DNA of 64,000 nucleotides from Agrocybe praecox (lineage: Eukaryota; Basidiomycota; Agaricomycetes; Agaricales; Agrocybaceae). The position numbers were made by a program, and so were the translations under genes. Location: the NCBI GenBank assembly GCA_964017145.1, contig OZ024840.1:1612001-1676000 (forward strand). The letters are read 5' to 3'. How positions within the stretch are numbered: the stretch's first letter is position 1; each line of letters begins with the position of its first letter. Below, one piece after another: positions 36,094 through 50,276 of the stretch. The notes under the pieces are model-generated. The model made no database searches and was not told the origin of the DNA. It worked only from the letters and a program-made list of their open reading frames with translations.

Positions 36094-37638
36094 CGGTTTC
36101 AAAGCAAGCAAGCAAGCCCAAGCTTATAGCAGCACAGTATATGAAAGATGAAGTAGTAGAGCTTTATTGCACAAAACTCTAGTAATAATACTAACTTCGA
36201 CTCGATCTGAACCCCATTTCAAATTCATTACAAATCGACACAAACACGGTCAGCCTCATGTAAGTCACGTGCTAAATTCTAATTAGGATGCAGGACCGGG
36301 CACAGCCTCATTGCTGACAAAGACTATAATTGTAAACCTAAAATTAAAAATGTCAAAAAAGAGTGACAAAAATCTATTTTTGTAAAGTAACGCCCGTATC
36401 ATGATCAACAGGGGTTTACATAAACGCGCTGACCCGGCATAGCTGCTGATTTGGATATCCCGGAGGAACCGGGGTACAGCTCTATTCAGTGATCAACCCA
36501 TATTTACTTGCCTGTTTTTTTTCTCGAGTTACCCTCGACTTGGGAACGCGAGAAGTAAAAGTGTGAAAAACCCTTTTTGCTATTCTGAAGTCTCCAGTCT
36601 AGACCAGTGAGTGAGAGCATGCGCAATGCGCATGATGATGAACAATCTTGGCTACCATAATGCATGCATGAATGATGAGACGACCCCCCAAGAAGCCAAG
36701 ATGTAGATACAGCAATTCTTGAGCCCTTTTATACCGATAATTCAGAGGGACCCCGAGCGAGCCTTGGCACTGTTTCGAATACGCCGTCCGCCGTGAGTGA
36801 GCCTGCAAGTCAAATGAAGAAAAAGGTATATTTATCCTCTCATATTTCAGTAACCTTGTCGTGCCTGCTACCGATTACCGGCAACTGGTTACACGTACAC
36901 GGACTAACATGGAACACTTGGATTCTGTAAGACGTACTAAAGTAACGTCAAATTGACAGGGAACCTTTGACGCACAATACATTAATCAACTCCTATCATT
37001 CCGCAATGCCCAATTAGCCCATCGCAGCGTAAAAAAGGTGAATTTTACTATCAATCAAAACGCCCAGCGGGAGGAAACAAAAATAGATCAATACAGTTTT
37101 GTTCCCATGTGTCTTTCTTGTGTGTCTGTGACTCTGTGTCTCAAAAAGCAGCGCTCTTGATGCGGCTGGTTGTCGAATATTGGTCGGCGCCAAGAAAATG
37201 GTGGGCTTTTTATGTGTAGTGAAATTATTCTTGAGAACTCAGGCAACCTGGTCACACCACCTCATGGACCTAGAGCAATGCGTCGAGGCCAAGAGGACAT
37301 TTTTAGCCAGCAAGCATGGGTCGTTTTTGGATATTAAGTGCCGTCAAACTAGACCACATTGCAGCGGGATTACTTACAGAGGTTAGGCAAGAAAAGGTGA
37401 AGCGAGATTTCAAGCTAGAAGAAATGAAAGGTTGAATTGACGTTTTTTGCACACCAGATTTCCCATTAGAGCGAATAGTACTACCATTGATGAAACAACA
37501 TCTGACAAGAGATAATATAGTACATGTGGCACAAGTTATACAACCAACTAGAATGTCGAATAGACAGGATATAATGTAAAATGGAGAGCAAGAAGAAAAA
37601 AATGTACAAAGAGATTTGTGGTATTTTCCCCAAGGGTA
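36094..37638. other. intergenic, no gene seen
   Basis: About 1.5 kb between the RING gene start (minus) and the end of the next minus-strand gene, so it should carry the RING promoter. AAGC repeats lie at 36106-36117. No open frame shows recognisable domains and no RNA gene was found. Confidence 0.5.
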
Positions 37639-38428
37639 TCAATCGCGTTCATGATGATGAATGTCTCCGTTCATTTCTCGACTCGGGCCCGCTGAGAGAA
37701 GAGAGCCGATGGTCATTGAGGCTCTTGATCGCGGAGAGTACTCTGCGGAATCACTTCTGTCTGAGGAAGAATACGGGGACGGAGGAAACTGTTCGGGATG
37801 GGACGATTCGTAAATTCCGGAATGAGAAATATGAGGAGAACGAGATGAACGATGGCGTTTACGTGGGTAGTCAGAGTGATTTGACATGGGCACGTCCCTC
37901 GAAGGTTGAATGTGGGTATGCACTCTGGTGGGTGGGGGAGAACGACTTGCGGAAGTGACACGATGGCGATGAGGAACACGACGGGATGATGATGGATCAG
38001 CAAAGCGAGGAGACTGTGTAAACGTTGGGGTTGGATAATGATAAGAGCCGTTTACTTGTGGTCTCTCTGCAGGAGCATGCTGGAAGACCTCCAACATGGT
38101 GCGGTGCAAGTTGACGACGGATGCCACTCGCTGCAGAGCCAAAGAATGAGAACGAGTGGAATGAAGAGAATAAAAGACACTGACCTGGTCCTCGGCAGTT
38201 TTAGCGTTGAACATGGCAAGAAGCATATCGCGGTCGCCGTCACCCTTTGCGCTGTAGGCCGCTAGAATTTCGCGGACAGTAGGGGGAGGGGGCTATGAAA
38301 GGGTGAGCAGGATAGAAAGGAAGGAGAAGGGAGAGACTGACCTGTTCAAGGACAGTATGGGCTGAAGAGACGACCCGTCTGAGGTCCTCTGAGGAAAAGC
38401 GTTGGGAGGGAGCAGAATCGTGGTTCAT
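37639..38428 (-). CDS. Ser/Pro/His-rich protein, unknown function
   Basis: Three exons with consensus junctions give about 228 residues. The N-terminal 90 residues look ordered: FSSEDLRRVVSSAHTVLEQ, PPTVREILAAYSAKGDGDRD, MLLAMFNAKTAEDQRVASV, VNLHRTMLEVFQHAP. The rest is low complexity with many Ser, Pro, Arg and His and several S-P sites (SRSPHISHS, PPSPYSSSDRSDSAEYSP). Near the end is RASMTIGSLLSAG, a short hydrophobic patch within a disordered tail, of the kind used as a binding motif in regulators. No family recognised. The first 90 residues suggest a small helical protein-binding domain, and the whole resembles a phosphorylated nuclear regulator, but that is inference. It diverges from the exonuclease at 38891 with 462 bases between. 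Confidence 0.68.
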
Positions 38429-38890
38429 GGTAAGAATGGGGCCAAGAAAAATAGGAATGCCCAGCCTGCTGCTCTTAAGTTGTCCACCGCTCATCTATTT
38501 TTACCATCTCTCATACCAAGCCTCAGTGCCAAGCCAAAGTCGGCTGAGCTATTTTCGAATCGGGAAAATGTTCGGACCCTAAGAATAGAACAAGCCGGTA
38601 GTGGGTGGCTTGTACTTACGCAGCAGTGTAGTTTCAGGTTGAAATGGGGGGGAAACCCAGTCACTGTGCCTTTCGTGTTTGACTTGGCCTCCTTTCTCTT
38701 GCTTGGATGTGACCCAGGGTGACCCTAATGTGACTAGCCGTGACAGCTCCTAATATAGCGCCCAATCATTTCATTGCTAAATTTGCGTCCACACACACGC
38801 CACCACTCAATCTACAGTCACCCTTTTTTTATCTTTTATGCCAAGCATCCGTTGCTCGGCCGTTCCCACTCTTTCATCTCCCATTCCACC
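38429..38890. other. divergent promoter region
   Basis: Spacer of 462 bases between two divergent genes. It contains a CCAAT box at 38762-38766, about 125 bases before the exonuclease ATG, after the short AT-rich TAATATAG. No separate gene is apparent. Confidence 0.5.
38762..38766 (+). promoter_or_regulatory. CCAAT box
   Basis: CCAAT, about 125 bases upstream of the exonuclease start, at the usual distance for a HAP/NF-Y site. Identified from sequence and position only. Confidence 0.35.
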
Positions 38891-40556
38891 ATGGATCCTG
38901 CCCTGCCTGTTAGGGAAAAGACTCCTCCTCCCACTATCGCGTATTCCGTCAGAGAATACAATCCGAATATCCGGATTTTCTACCTTTGCGACCATATTGA
39001 GGCCAATCGCGAGCTCGCTCAGCTCGGTTCAGATCCTCAGGCGCTTGGTTTCGATCTCGAGTGGAAACCTAACTTTGTAAAGGGCCGTTCTGAAAATCCT
39101 GTTGCTCTCGTTCAGCTCGCCAACAACGATGCTATCTTTCTCCTGCAGATCTCTAAAATGAAAGGTACTTGGTGACTGTTGCAACAATCGGCTCTGTTCT
39201 CTTTCTGCAACAAACTCCCATCTCAATCTTTGTACAGAATTCCCTGAAAAGCTAAAGGAGATTCTTCGAAATCCTCGCATAATCAAAGCAGGCGTTTCAG
39301 TTCAAAGTCAGATCTTTTTTCTCTTTTTCCATCAGATTTTACTTGATCTCTCTCCAGACGATGCAAAGAAACTCTTCAATGATCGCAACGTTTCTATGTA
39401 TAACTGCGTAGAGCTAGCTTACCTTGCAAAATCCGTCGACAACGCGTACTGGAAAGGCAGATACAAGGATCCTCTAGGCCTTGCACGTCTCGTTGCAAAA
39501 TACGAGGTTCGTCAGCTCCCCAAGGGTAAAATCACCCGCAGCAACTGGGAGGCAAATTTAGATCCTCTTCAAATTGAATGTGAAGATTTCCTTTATTTTC
39601 GTACTCACTATTATTACCAGCTAATCGGATTCTCTGTTCTTTTTCTAGATGCTAGTGGCGACGCGCACGCAGGGTACCTCATCTACACCAGACTGAAATC
39701 CATGATAAATCTTGCAGATCCTCCGGAATCTGTTTGGTATTCCTTTAATTGTGTCTCAGGGCGTTTGCGTGATTCAGATGGCAAGGACTGGTTTCCTCAG
39801 AATCCGAGATACGATCCTGGGCCACCACCACCTCCAAGAGTTCCCAAAGAACCTAAAATAGGAACGGACCAACAACAGGAAAAAATCGAAAAAGTTGTTC
39901 CTCCCCCTCCCCCTCCTCCTGTTCCTGTTCCTGCTCCCCCTACCATTACTCAGGATTCTAAGCCCAAGCCCACATCAAGTAAGCAGGGCTTGAGGCAAAA
40001 AGAGTGGCGCAAAAAACGACGGATGATAGCTGAACAACCCGCTCTCGGTTTATCAAATCAACAAGAGCCGTCAACAAGCAACAGTAACGTTGAGTATCAA
40101 AACCCATCTAGCGCAGAACCAGGAACAGGTCGTAAAATTACACCTCACCATCATCCATACGAAGGATACCGTGGCAATCGTTCTGAAGCGGGCGATGCTG
40201 CAGGTTCAGCAAATGCGATGTCTCAACAGGGACCTCAACGCCACTCCCGCCGGCGTACGCGTCGGCGAGGGAATAAGCACTCCACAGACTACGATGGGAT
40301 GCTCGATGGGATGGCCTCTCTCTTCGAATCCGATTCTAATACACAAGGATCGTCGTCGCACGCATCAACATCTAGGGCAGTGCATCCTATGTTCAGTCTT
40401 GGGATAACGCCCAGGGCTATGGCAGACAACAACCGTTCCAATATTAACAATGATCGTGGCCGAAATAGTCGACCTCCTATCCATGCGAACGGCAACGAAG
40501 ATACTACGACTACGGGCCCCTATGGAGACTATATCAAGAGACCTAGAAATCACTAG
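38891..40556 (+). CDS. DEDDy 3'-5' exonuclease (WRN-exonuclease-like)
   Basis: About 490 residues. The N-terminal half is an RNase H-fold 3'-5' exonuclease. All four metal ligands are visible: Asp and Glu in LGFDLEWKP, Asp in GVSVQNDAKKLFND, and the final Asp with its Tyr in EYASGDAHAGYLIYTRL (Y-x3-D, the DEDDy type). Some of these residues are created by splicing (GTCAG intron inside VSVQ|NDAK; intron inside IE|YASG). Other blocks: NPVALVQLAN, MYNCVELAYLAKSVD and LGLARLVAKYEVRQLPKGK. The C-terminal half is low complexity with a polyproline run (VPPPPPPPVPVPAPP) and a basic SRRRTRRRGNKHS. No helicase domain follows, so it is not a full WRN. Substrate is DNA or RNA; RNase D-type activity cannot be excluded. 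The ATG at 38891 keeps the usual domain; an upstream ATG at 38838 lies in another frame. Confidence 0.85.
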
Positions 40557-42737
40557 AACTAGTACTATCAGAAACGGTATCTAAACTCAAGGAAGAAGGA
40601 GCGAAAACGGACGCTTCTGCTTCTTCTCTCCCTCAAGACTTTCTTAATTCTTTCTCCTTACTACCACCTATCACCACTGCCTCCTGCTCTGCCGGTGCTG
40701 CGTTTAGCACCCATAACCTACCTACGAATCTACGCGTCGACATCGCTTGTATTATGTATTATTTATTCTCCTTGGCAAACACATAACATGATAATTAGCC
40801 ATTACCTGGGACCTCAACAGGTCCGACAACCATGCACATCCCTTTTTGTTTTTTTTTTGTCCAAGGGATTGTGAAGGTGTGTACAAATGTAACCGTATCA
40901 AATTAATCGACCTATATTTAGCTCAAAACGACTCGGCGTTCACTTAGATATCGAAGTTGTCCTATCATCTATGTATATCTACGAATAGTATTTCTAATTC
41001 AGTCATTTACTATGTGTAACCGGAACTCTGGCCCTTACATACAAATGCAGTAGCCGTCGTCCGTCGGTCGGTCAAACGCCAATTTCGAACACCTTTAAAT
41101 CTGCCTATCTTTTGCACTATGTACATAGTAGAGTAGTCCCATGGGAGAAACCTGGCTAGGGCATGCCACAAAAAAGGGTCATCTGGCCGCACTGCCTAAC
41201 GTATGTATGAAAAGAAGGGCTAGAACTAAGAAAAAAAAGACACCAACCCTTCTGACTTCAAATGTGTTATTTTTATAGACAATATGTAAATTTAGATTTT
41301 TTAGTCTTGGCGTTTTCCCAAGTTTCAAGAACGTCCCTATGTCTACTCAATTGAAGTTCTTGTTTTTAGCCACAAGTCCAACCGAGGCGTTTCTAGCCGG
41401 CGAGAAAGCGGGCCACTGCCAGTGTGTGGTGTAATGTATATTTTTTGCGCAATGTGCACAGCGTTACCGGAAAGTTACTTATCAGCTCAAAATACGTTTT
41501 ATGATATGTATGTACTTACATGGGTCAGTCGACGATAGCAGCATACCCCGGGAGATTATCTGTTCCGTTGGTTGGAATCTTGTCAGTGGAGTTAGGCCAT
41601 CATGCCATCCATCGTCTTGTATGTCTTTTTAAAAAGCTTTGTTCGACAGTTAAAATCTGTGATACGCCTGATGCTATGCCCGTAAAAAAAACATCTTGGG
41701 ATATGTATACCTAATATAACTTACAACAACACATATAGAGGGATTGGGATATTTATTGAGCGAAGCTCGGCGAGATGATGCCTATCTGACGGATCGCATA
41801 TATATTTTCAGGCGTCTAATTTCGTCGCGAACGTTCACGGTATGGGAGCACATTTTCATTTCTGGATCAAAGCAGAAAGCCGGTTTATATCTATCTATCC
41901 GAAAGTGCTATTCCCACTGCGCTAATACAGAACTCTAATGTCGTGCTTGTGTAGCGCAAGAATTACATAGGACGCAGACGCAAGAAGAGTATGTAGTATG
42001 TATGTATTACTGGTTTGCTCAGTCAGCAGCACCGCCGGCGCTTCTCGATCCCGTCGGTCTCGGTCCCTCTTCCACTCGTAAATTTCAAAGCACTCAAGTC
42101 CCATGGTCAGTGGTAACTGGAACCAAAATAAGTGAAACGGATAGGAAAGACGATGTAATAATAACAACTGAAGTCAATATCAGTAATATTTAGATGTGAA
42201 AAGTTCCGTATTTGTATTTCAACACACGAGTAACTCACGCCGGATATAGATAACTGGCTCTGTTCGACAGGTCCGCAATATAGAATTGTTGGGCTATTTA
42301 GGAATCCTAATGGCATGTGGGATGGATTGGATTGCGGATGGCATGACGGCCGAAATGGTGGCGCCAACACAGTGTTTTTATAGAATAAGATATACATAGC
42401 ACCAGGGCGGTTGCATAGAAAATTAAATGGATACAGATAGAGCAAGAGCAGGGGAAGAGGGAACGAGCCGGGGAAATCATAGCTGGATGGAGGATGAATT
42501 GGATTCAACAGCCAACGGTACAAGAGGTCGCGAGTCGGTTCCAGACCGGAGAGTAAGTCGTGAGGCATAAATATACAGGCATTGATTTTACAGTGGAAGA
42601 GAGACGGCTTGAAGTCGCAGTTGATCTCCTGTTCGTTAATTTCGTTTTTCCGTTGTCAGACCCAAAATTGTACATGAAATAATTTCTTGATCGTGGATGC
42701 TTTTCTGCATCAGAATTCCCAAGAGGCGTGAAAGCGT
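40557..42737. other. intergenic, no gene seen
   Basis: About 2.2 kb between the convergent exonuclease and chitinase A genes, so it holds both 3' ends. The minus-strand frame at 42107-42568 (hydrophobic, Leu/Phe/Pro) and other short frames have no family features. It probably includes long 3' untranslated regions. Confidence 0.45.
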
Positions 42738-44596
<1,859 letters not shown>

Positions 44597-45058
44597 CGAG
44601 GATTAGGGGCGCAAGCATCGGTTCCACCAACAATCCCTCTCTATATACCACGGGTTGACACGTAGACATTCCGTTTTCCCTATAATCAAACAACTGACTC
44701 GCGACATTTACAGCTATGGAATGAAGACGTGGATATTCGAGCCGGTTATCAGGGCTTTGTACGGGGAATTACGTTCTTTCCAGAATGTATAGCTCCACAT
44801 GTGATCGCTAAAATCCCCCCTAGAGTTTGTCGAAGCGCTGTATCACACAGTGAACTTGCTTCGACCATATGTTTGCACGAGCGGCAACGACGCCGCGTGA
44901 GACATATTTATAGAGCTGAAGTGTTCAAAAATACTTTTCCAGTCCTGCCTGGGCCTGAACTCTGGTCTCCATTCAATGTTGAAACTGACAGTATATAGTA
45001 ATCAGAAAAATAACAATAACAGTAATGAATCTGCATGAAGGTGCCTTTCATATTCACA
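44597..45058. other. spacer between tandem chitinases
   Basis: Holds the chitinase A promoter on the minus strand and the 3' flank of chitinase B. The TATA box at 44641-44647 belongs to chitinase A. The plus-strand frame from 44729 has no recognisable content and is not a gene. Confidence 0.5.
44641..44647 (-). promoter_or_regulatory. TATA box of chitinase A
   Basis: TATATAG on the minus strand, about 45 bases upstream of the chitinase A ATG. Short leaders and strong TATA boxes are normal for inducible secreted enzymes. Assigned by position and sequence. Confidence 0.5.
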
Positions 45059-47339
45059 TCACAACTTGAAAAATCTAGACTTGAGAGCGGGGGCGGTTTC
45101 TTTGGCTTGGAAGGAAGACCCACACGGTCCGTTGTCGGTCCAAACGCCAGCAGCACCTAAAATAAATATTGCTTAACGGCCGTCGATAAAAATAGTTGAG
45201 CTAGCTTACCTCCGGGAGTGTCTGCCTGAGACCACCACTGCGCAGTCCACAAGTGAGAGCTAGAATACCGTCAGCCGTTTGGTAGCATGATCGAAAGAAA
45301 AATCTTACTTGTATACCACCTGGGAACCACCTTGGTAAGCTACCGCACTCGACCAAGCGGCGATCCCGGCGCATGATCCGCTGGCAGGTTTACTAGTAGT
45401 CGGTGTAGCAGAGGTAGTCGTCTTAGTACTAGTAGTAGGACGAGTCGTTGTAGTCGAAGTCGAAGAAGGTGGGACAGCGGCTCCACCACATGCGCTGACT
45501 TATATAGACTATTAAAATGGTATTCCATGATTTGGGTCATTAAGCTCGACTCACTAGCACTCCAATCACTACTGGGATTGCCAGCAGGCTGCGACGAGGC
45601 AGACCATTTAGCTTGCCAGACGTAGCTATCAATGAGATGAGTACAATGTTTAAATAAATCCAGATAGTAATCAACCCACCCTCCAAATGAAACTTGAGAA
45701 CCTCCAGCGTAAGTGGTTCCAGCAGAGTACGCTGGGGCCGAACATGCGGGGTAAGTAAATCCAGTCCCTCCAGCGGCGGAGAGAGAATTTTTGATAGCGA
45801 GATCGTATCTATTGTTGGCTACATGAACTCAGAAAAGGAGTAGGTCCTGACAAAAGAAGAGAGAACAAACCATAGGCTTGAGATGCATCCCAAAGCATGA
45901 CACCTCCAAACGAAGGGAAGCTCTTTCGCATTTGAACAGCTATGTTGCTTAACGTGCTAATGGATACATATCCAGATCCTGCGGCAGAAGTGGACGCTGG
46001 TGCTCCGATGTAAACCTTCACATTTTTGTTAGGGCTTATGGTACGCGCCCAAGAATCCCTAAATTATTCAATTAGTTGACGTACAACTCCCCATCAGCAA
46101 ACAGGAGCTCACCAGATGCCGAAGTTCCAGTTCTAAGAATGTGTAAGTTATGCACAAATTTTAGAAAGACATTAGACCTACATTGGCTTGTCCAAATGCT
46201 TGCAAACCACAGTAATTGTTGTAGAATCTAAAAGCGCAAACATTCAGGAATCGCTTAGATTGGTTCTTGATAGGCTACTGACTGGACTATAATACGCAAA
46301 GGTCAAAGAGATTTTTTTGTGGACGGGACGTGTGCTTACCATATACAGCATCAAAGTTCGCCGAATTGAGGACCCCACCAAGAGCAGCATCTGGATAAAC
46401 ACACTGAGGAGCAGCGGTTACGTAGTATCTTTTAAATCGGTTTATTAGCTAATAGTATGGAGAAAGGGTAAAATTCGAAACCTCTTACTTCTTGGATGCG
46501 CCAGAAGACAAAGATCGGATCTTGTTGACAAAGACGTCATAGTAAGTAGAGCCTCCACCTTCTATGTCGAGGTCGATACTATAAAGGAAATTGATTAGAA
46601 TAGGACAGCACATTACGATCGATCTTGGACCAACCCATCTAATACGGCGCTTCCGAAAGGACGAGTCGAGGAAGAACCTCCTAAGAACAAGTCCCAGATG
46701 GTCTGACCAAATGCATTGGCTTGGTCACTTGACTGGAAACCAACAGCGCCTGTGGCCCCTCCTAAACTAATTGTTACTATTTTACCTTTTGCTTGACAAG
46801 CCGTGATGTCTGCTGCAAGGAAGGCGCAATTGGCAAGCTGAGTGCCAGGAAAGGAGGCATTATCTGTGGGATTGCAGGTCTAGAGGTGATTTAGATCCCA
46901 TGCTTTTTATAAACGAAATAAAAAAGGACGCTTACATTGGCAAGATTGATCTCTGGTAAACCTCCAGTCCCAAAGAATACATTCAAAAATGCCAATGGAA
47001 AAACGTCGATTGCATTGTCCTGCAGAAAAGTATGAGAATGATTGTCGTGTACTAATTAAATAGATAAGACTGACACCGCAATAGAAAGAGAGCGTTTTCT
47101 GGTAGTTGGCCGTATTGCCAGCGTTAGCAGCACCGTAGGAATTCTGACCCCAATAGCTAATGGTTGTTTAGTGAATTTTGACAGAACATTCACAAGATGG
47201 CATACACAGCAACCTAAAAGGAAGAAATTTAGCAAAGGCAGCGTGATAAAGGAAGAAGACAAACATTATCGTAGCGACTATTGTCAAAAGCCAAAGTCGT
47301 CGCGATCAATAAACCCAATGCCAGAAGATGGGAAAACAT
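45059..47339 (-). CDS. secreted GH18 chitinase with two CBM5/12 modules
   Basis: Tandem neighbour of the chitinase at 42738-44596, same strand. The N-terminus [17 protein letters not shown] is a signal peptide. The GH18 domain starts [14 protein letters not shown] and continues [17 protein letters not shown]; the catalytic motif is [13 protein letters not shown], again split by an intron. Other blocks: [38 protein letters not shown]. After it come two CBM5/12-like chitin-binding modules: [19 protein letters not shown] with [11 protein letters not shown], and [19 protein letters not shown] with [11 protein letters not shown], joined by a Ser/Thr-rich linker ([20 protein letters not shown]). 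The end is KSRFFKL. It should hydrolyse insoluble chitin, in wall remodelling or nutrition. A TATA-like TATTTAAG (minus, 47385-47392) lies about 50 bases upstream of the ATG. Confidence 0.9.
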
Positions 47340-48014
47340 CGTGCCGCAGGTGGGGTGCCCAGGCAGCAGTGAGTAATACTGCCCTTAAATACCGTCAAGT
47401 CCTAAAATGAAGATGCGGCGATATGTGTTCTATAACGCAATAATAAAGTTCCATGCGGGACTCTAGTATCATATATGGTTGTTCTTCATGGAAGGTGGTC
47501 ATAACACTGGTCATGTTTCTGATAACGTGCTAGAGCGCGCTTCAGACGCTCAGGCTTTCTCTTCTAGCACAATGTTTGTATACTAGAAGGGAAGAGCAGG
47601 ATTAGTTATGAACACACGATTCCTAGTTCATGTGCGTTCTCGTAAGTGTTCAGATCAGACCGGCTGGTCATTGGCTTCGTTCTGAGCAATGCGATAAGTA
47701 CGATAAACCTTGGGCCCAATGATTTCTCACCACGTGCCATGTGTATGCTACCATGCGAGAGTAACATGTTCGGTAAGCTCAGATGATTTAAGGCAGAGGC
47801 CTGGAGAAGAGTCTCGATAATAAGAAGTTATTGATACCTCGGCTGAATAGGTCATCAGCATGGAAAACGCTCGGAGTTTTGATGAACATACCTTAGCCAT
47901 AGAGTCATCAGAGTATATGAACAATATAATGAAGCTAAGTATAACGAATCTATATATATAGTGGAAACGTACACAGGAAACAGAATAGAAATACGAAAAA
48001 GTGCATTGAGCGTA
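47340..48014. other. chitinase B promoter and CKA1 3' flank
   Basis: Both neighbours are on the minus strand, so this 675-base interval holds the chitinase B promoter (right of 47340) and the CKA1 3' flank (left of 48015). The TATA-like box at 47385-47392 is in it. No gene was recognised. Confidence 0.5.
47385..47392 (-). promoter_or_regulatory. TATA-like box of chitinase B
   Basis: TATTTAAG on the minus strand, about 50 bases before the chitinase B ATG at 47339. Assigned by position and sequence. Confidence 0.45.
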
Positions 48015-49441
48015 TCAACCTGACGATGCCGAATCACTTCCGCCGTCTGCGGTGGCGACAGGCGTTTCAGTTCTAACAGGATCTGGCACATGGATAAGAA
48101 ACGGTGGCAAGGCATATGACATGGATATTGCGCACCGAAGTATGGTTGTGCTTGTGCTTCGCGAGCCGTAAGGCGTTCTTGATGGTCGTATCGTAGCAGC
48201 TTATCCAAGAAATCAATTGCCTCATTTGAGATGTATCTCTGGTTGTCTGAAGTGATAAATCTCGTCCAAGGTTTCCTTGGGTATCTGTGATTGCATGATC
48301 AAGTCGATGTTTCGATGGTTTAACAAGACGTAACGCACCTTCCCAATAATTCATCGTACTGCGGGTCGAGGCGTATGTGGTACTTGTCGATATATGCATA
48401 TAGCTCGTCGGTTCCAAGCACTTTCGTGATCTTGACCAGTTGGTCATAATTGTCGTGTCCATGGAAGAAGGGTTCTTTGCGGAAAATCTATAACATTAAA
48501 TCGTCGGTAAGATAACGAGACGTTGCGGCAAATAAATAGGTCGAAGTACCATAGATGCAAACATACACCCGTAGCTCCACATGTCGAGACTGTAATCGTA
48601 TTCTTGGAAGTCGACGAGCAGTTCCGGACCCTTGAAATAACGAGATGCCACCCGAACATTATACTCTGTCTTTGGGTGGTAGAACTCGGCCAGACCCCAA
48701 TCAATAAGGCGTAACTACGGGCCGAAATGTTAGAAAATGAATCAGGATGAAAGACAAGCCGAGGTACTTTGCGGTGTTCGTGGTCAATCATCACGTTGTG
48801 AGGTTTAACGTCACGATGCATGATACCTTTCGAATGGCAGTAATCAAGTGCCTGATCAACGGCCAGTTAAAATGGAGGATCGAATACAAGAATTCCTCTT
48901 CGCACCTTAAGGAGCTCAAACATATAGAACCGGACGTCATGGTCGGTAAAGCGCTGGTACAAAGTCTTAAAATCGACATTGTGGACGTATTCTGTGATGA
49001 GACTGGGGATTTTCGAAGTAGGGTCTCGGACAACATCCAGCAGTGCAACAACGTTTGGCCCTCCTGCTAGATTCTGGAGGATTTTGATTTCCCTTTTAAT
49101 CTTTTTCTTTTTGACTGGTTTCAAGACTTTGATGATGCATTTTTCCTCCGTGACGACGTTAATGCCCTCAAAGACCTGGTGACCTCCTTAAATGAAACCA
49201 TCCCAGCAGCAGCAATAACATTCTCACCTCTGAGTACTTTCCGCGCCCAACCTTCCGAACTATCTCGTAATGATCCTGCGAGCCCCATTGAACTTGCAGG
49301 TTGTCTGGACAAAAGTTGGTGAAAAGAGCGCCATTTTACCTAGATCGTTCCGATCGTACCATATTCATACCAAGAAGAACCCAGGCGACTATTAACGTCG
49401 GCATAGACACGAGCAACAGACTTCGTCGAGGACCTTCCCAT
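48015..49441 (-). CDS. CKA1: casein kinase II catalytic subunit alpha
   Basis: Constitutive acidophilic Ser/Thr kinase in about eight exons on the minus strand. The start [19 protein letters not shown] matches CK2 alpha. Kinase motifs: the Gly-loop [16 protein letters not shown], the lysine block [20 protein letters not shown] (with the basic cluster that binds the beta subunit and anionic substrates), [12 protein letters not shown], and DWG instead of DFG in [14 protein letters not shown], which is typical for CK2. [19 protein letters not shown] replaces the usual APE motif, as in CK2. The end is [15 protein letters not shown] then SDSASSG. The start at 49441 is the first ATG; its 5' side is shared with the SET gene. 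Confidence 0.95.
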
Positions 49442-49618
49442 TAGAGAGAGTATGAAAGAGTTAAATCAGACAAGAAGGCCGCGTTGTTGACAACGAGGAG
49501 GAAAGAGATTACAGCTAAAATTTCCCACGCTGATTGCTCTTTATCACCACTAGTACGGGTCCGAATTGGTTTCTTCTTGGCCATTTTCTCTGAACAATCC
49601 TCGCTCGTCCAGTCTTTT
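49442..49618. promoter_or_regulatory. bidirectional promoter, CKA1 and SET gene
   Basis: The 177 bases between the two divergent start codons must carry both promoters. No clear TATA box. A pyrimidine-rich region lies before the plus-strand ATG. Confidence 0.5.
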
Positions 49619-50276
49619 ATGTCTAATAAAATCCAATATGACTTGAACCCATTATCTTCTCAGGCCCAGAAGCCGCCAAAAAATTGGCCGCGCCATCTAC
49701 AATACCTTGTTTCTTCTGTTTATCATTCATCCGTTTCTTATGAAGTTTTGAACAACATAAAGGGAACGATTTCCAACTCAAAAGTCGCTAACTCCAGCGA
49801 TAATTCGCGGCGTCCCAAGACAGTCATCCGCATAATAACGGCGGATTCTCATCCTGCAAAAGGGCAATTCGGACTGTTCGCTGCGCAAAAAATTGCCCCA
49901 AAAACTCATATAATAGATTATATTGGTATTACACCCCACACACATTGCAACACGATGCTGATCACAGAACGTAGGCGAAATTCATTGTGATGACCGTCCT
50001 GCTTCGGACTACGACTTGTGTCTGTGTCGAGGCTTAGACGGCACAAGTGTTGGCATTGATGCGAGCATGATGGGGAATGAAGGTCGATTTGTTAACGATT
50101 ACAGAGGCGTTTCAAGTAAACCCAACGCGGTTTTCCTGGACCAGAGAGGTCCAATGGGTGATCTGAAAATGAGTATATGGTCCTCTAATGGAGAAATACG
50201 CAAAGGAGAAGAAATTCTGGTATCATACGGGAAAGGATGGTGGCAAGCTCGATCGGAGGAAACAGAGAAATCGTAA
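49619..50276 (+). CDS. SET-domain protein
   Basis: Two exons (49619-49925, 49975-50276) give about 202 residues. Start MSNKIQYDLNPLSSQAQKPP. The SET domain is seen as GQFGLFAAQKIAPKTHIIDYIG with the second exon starting GEIHCDDRPASDYDL, then MGNEGRFVNDYRG, KPNAVFLDQRGP and EEILVSYGKGWW. The intron GTATTA...GTAG joins YI|GEIHCD in frame. SET proteins methylate lysines on histones or other proteins using S-adenosylmethionine. The usual NHS/C motif is RFVNDYRG here, so the His is Asp; this variant form is known in several fungal SET proteins. Substrate unknown. The gene diverges from CKA1 and sits 657 bases before the Mdj1 gene. Confidence 0.83.

Noticed and set aside
38838..39080. Alternative upstream start for the exonuclease (MPSIRCSAVP)
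   Set aside because: Lies in another frame than the conserved FDLEWKP domain; the ATG at 38891 gives the right frame.
42107..42568. 153-codon minus-strand frame after chitinase A
   Set aside because: Hydrophobic and Pro-rich but without signal, domain or splice sites linking it to the chitinase; likely a 3' flank.
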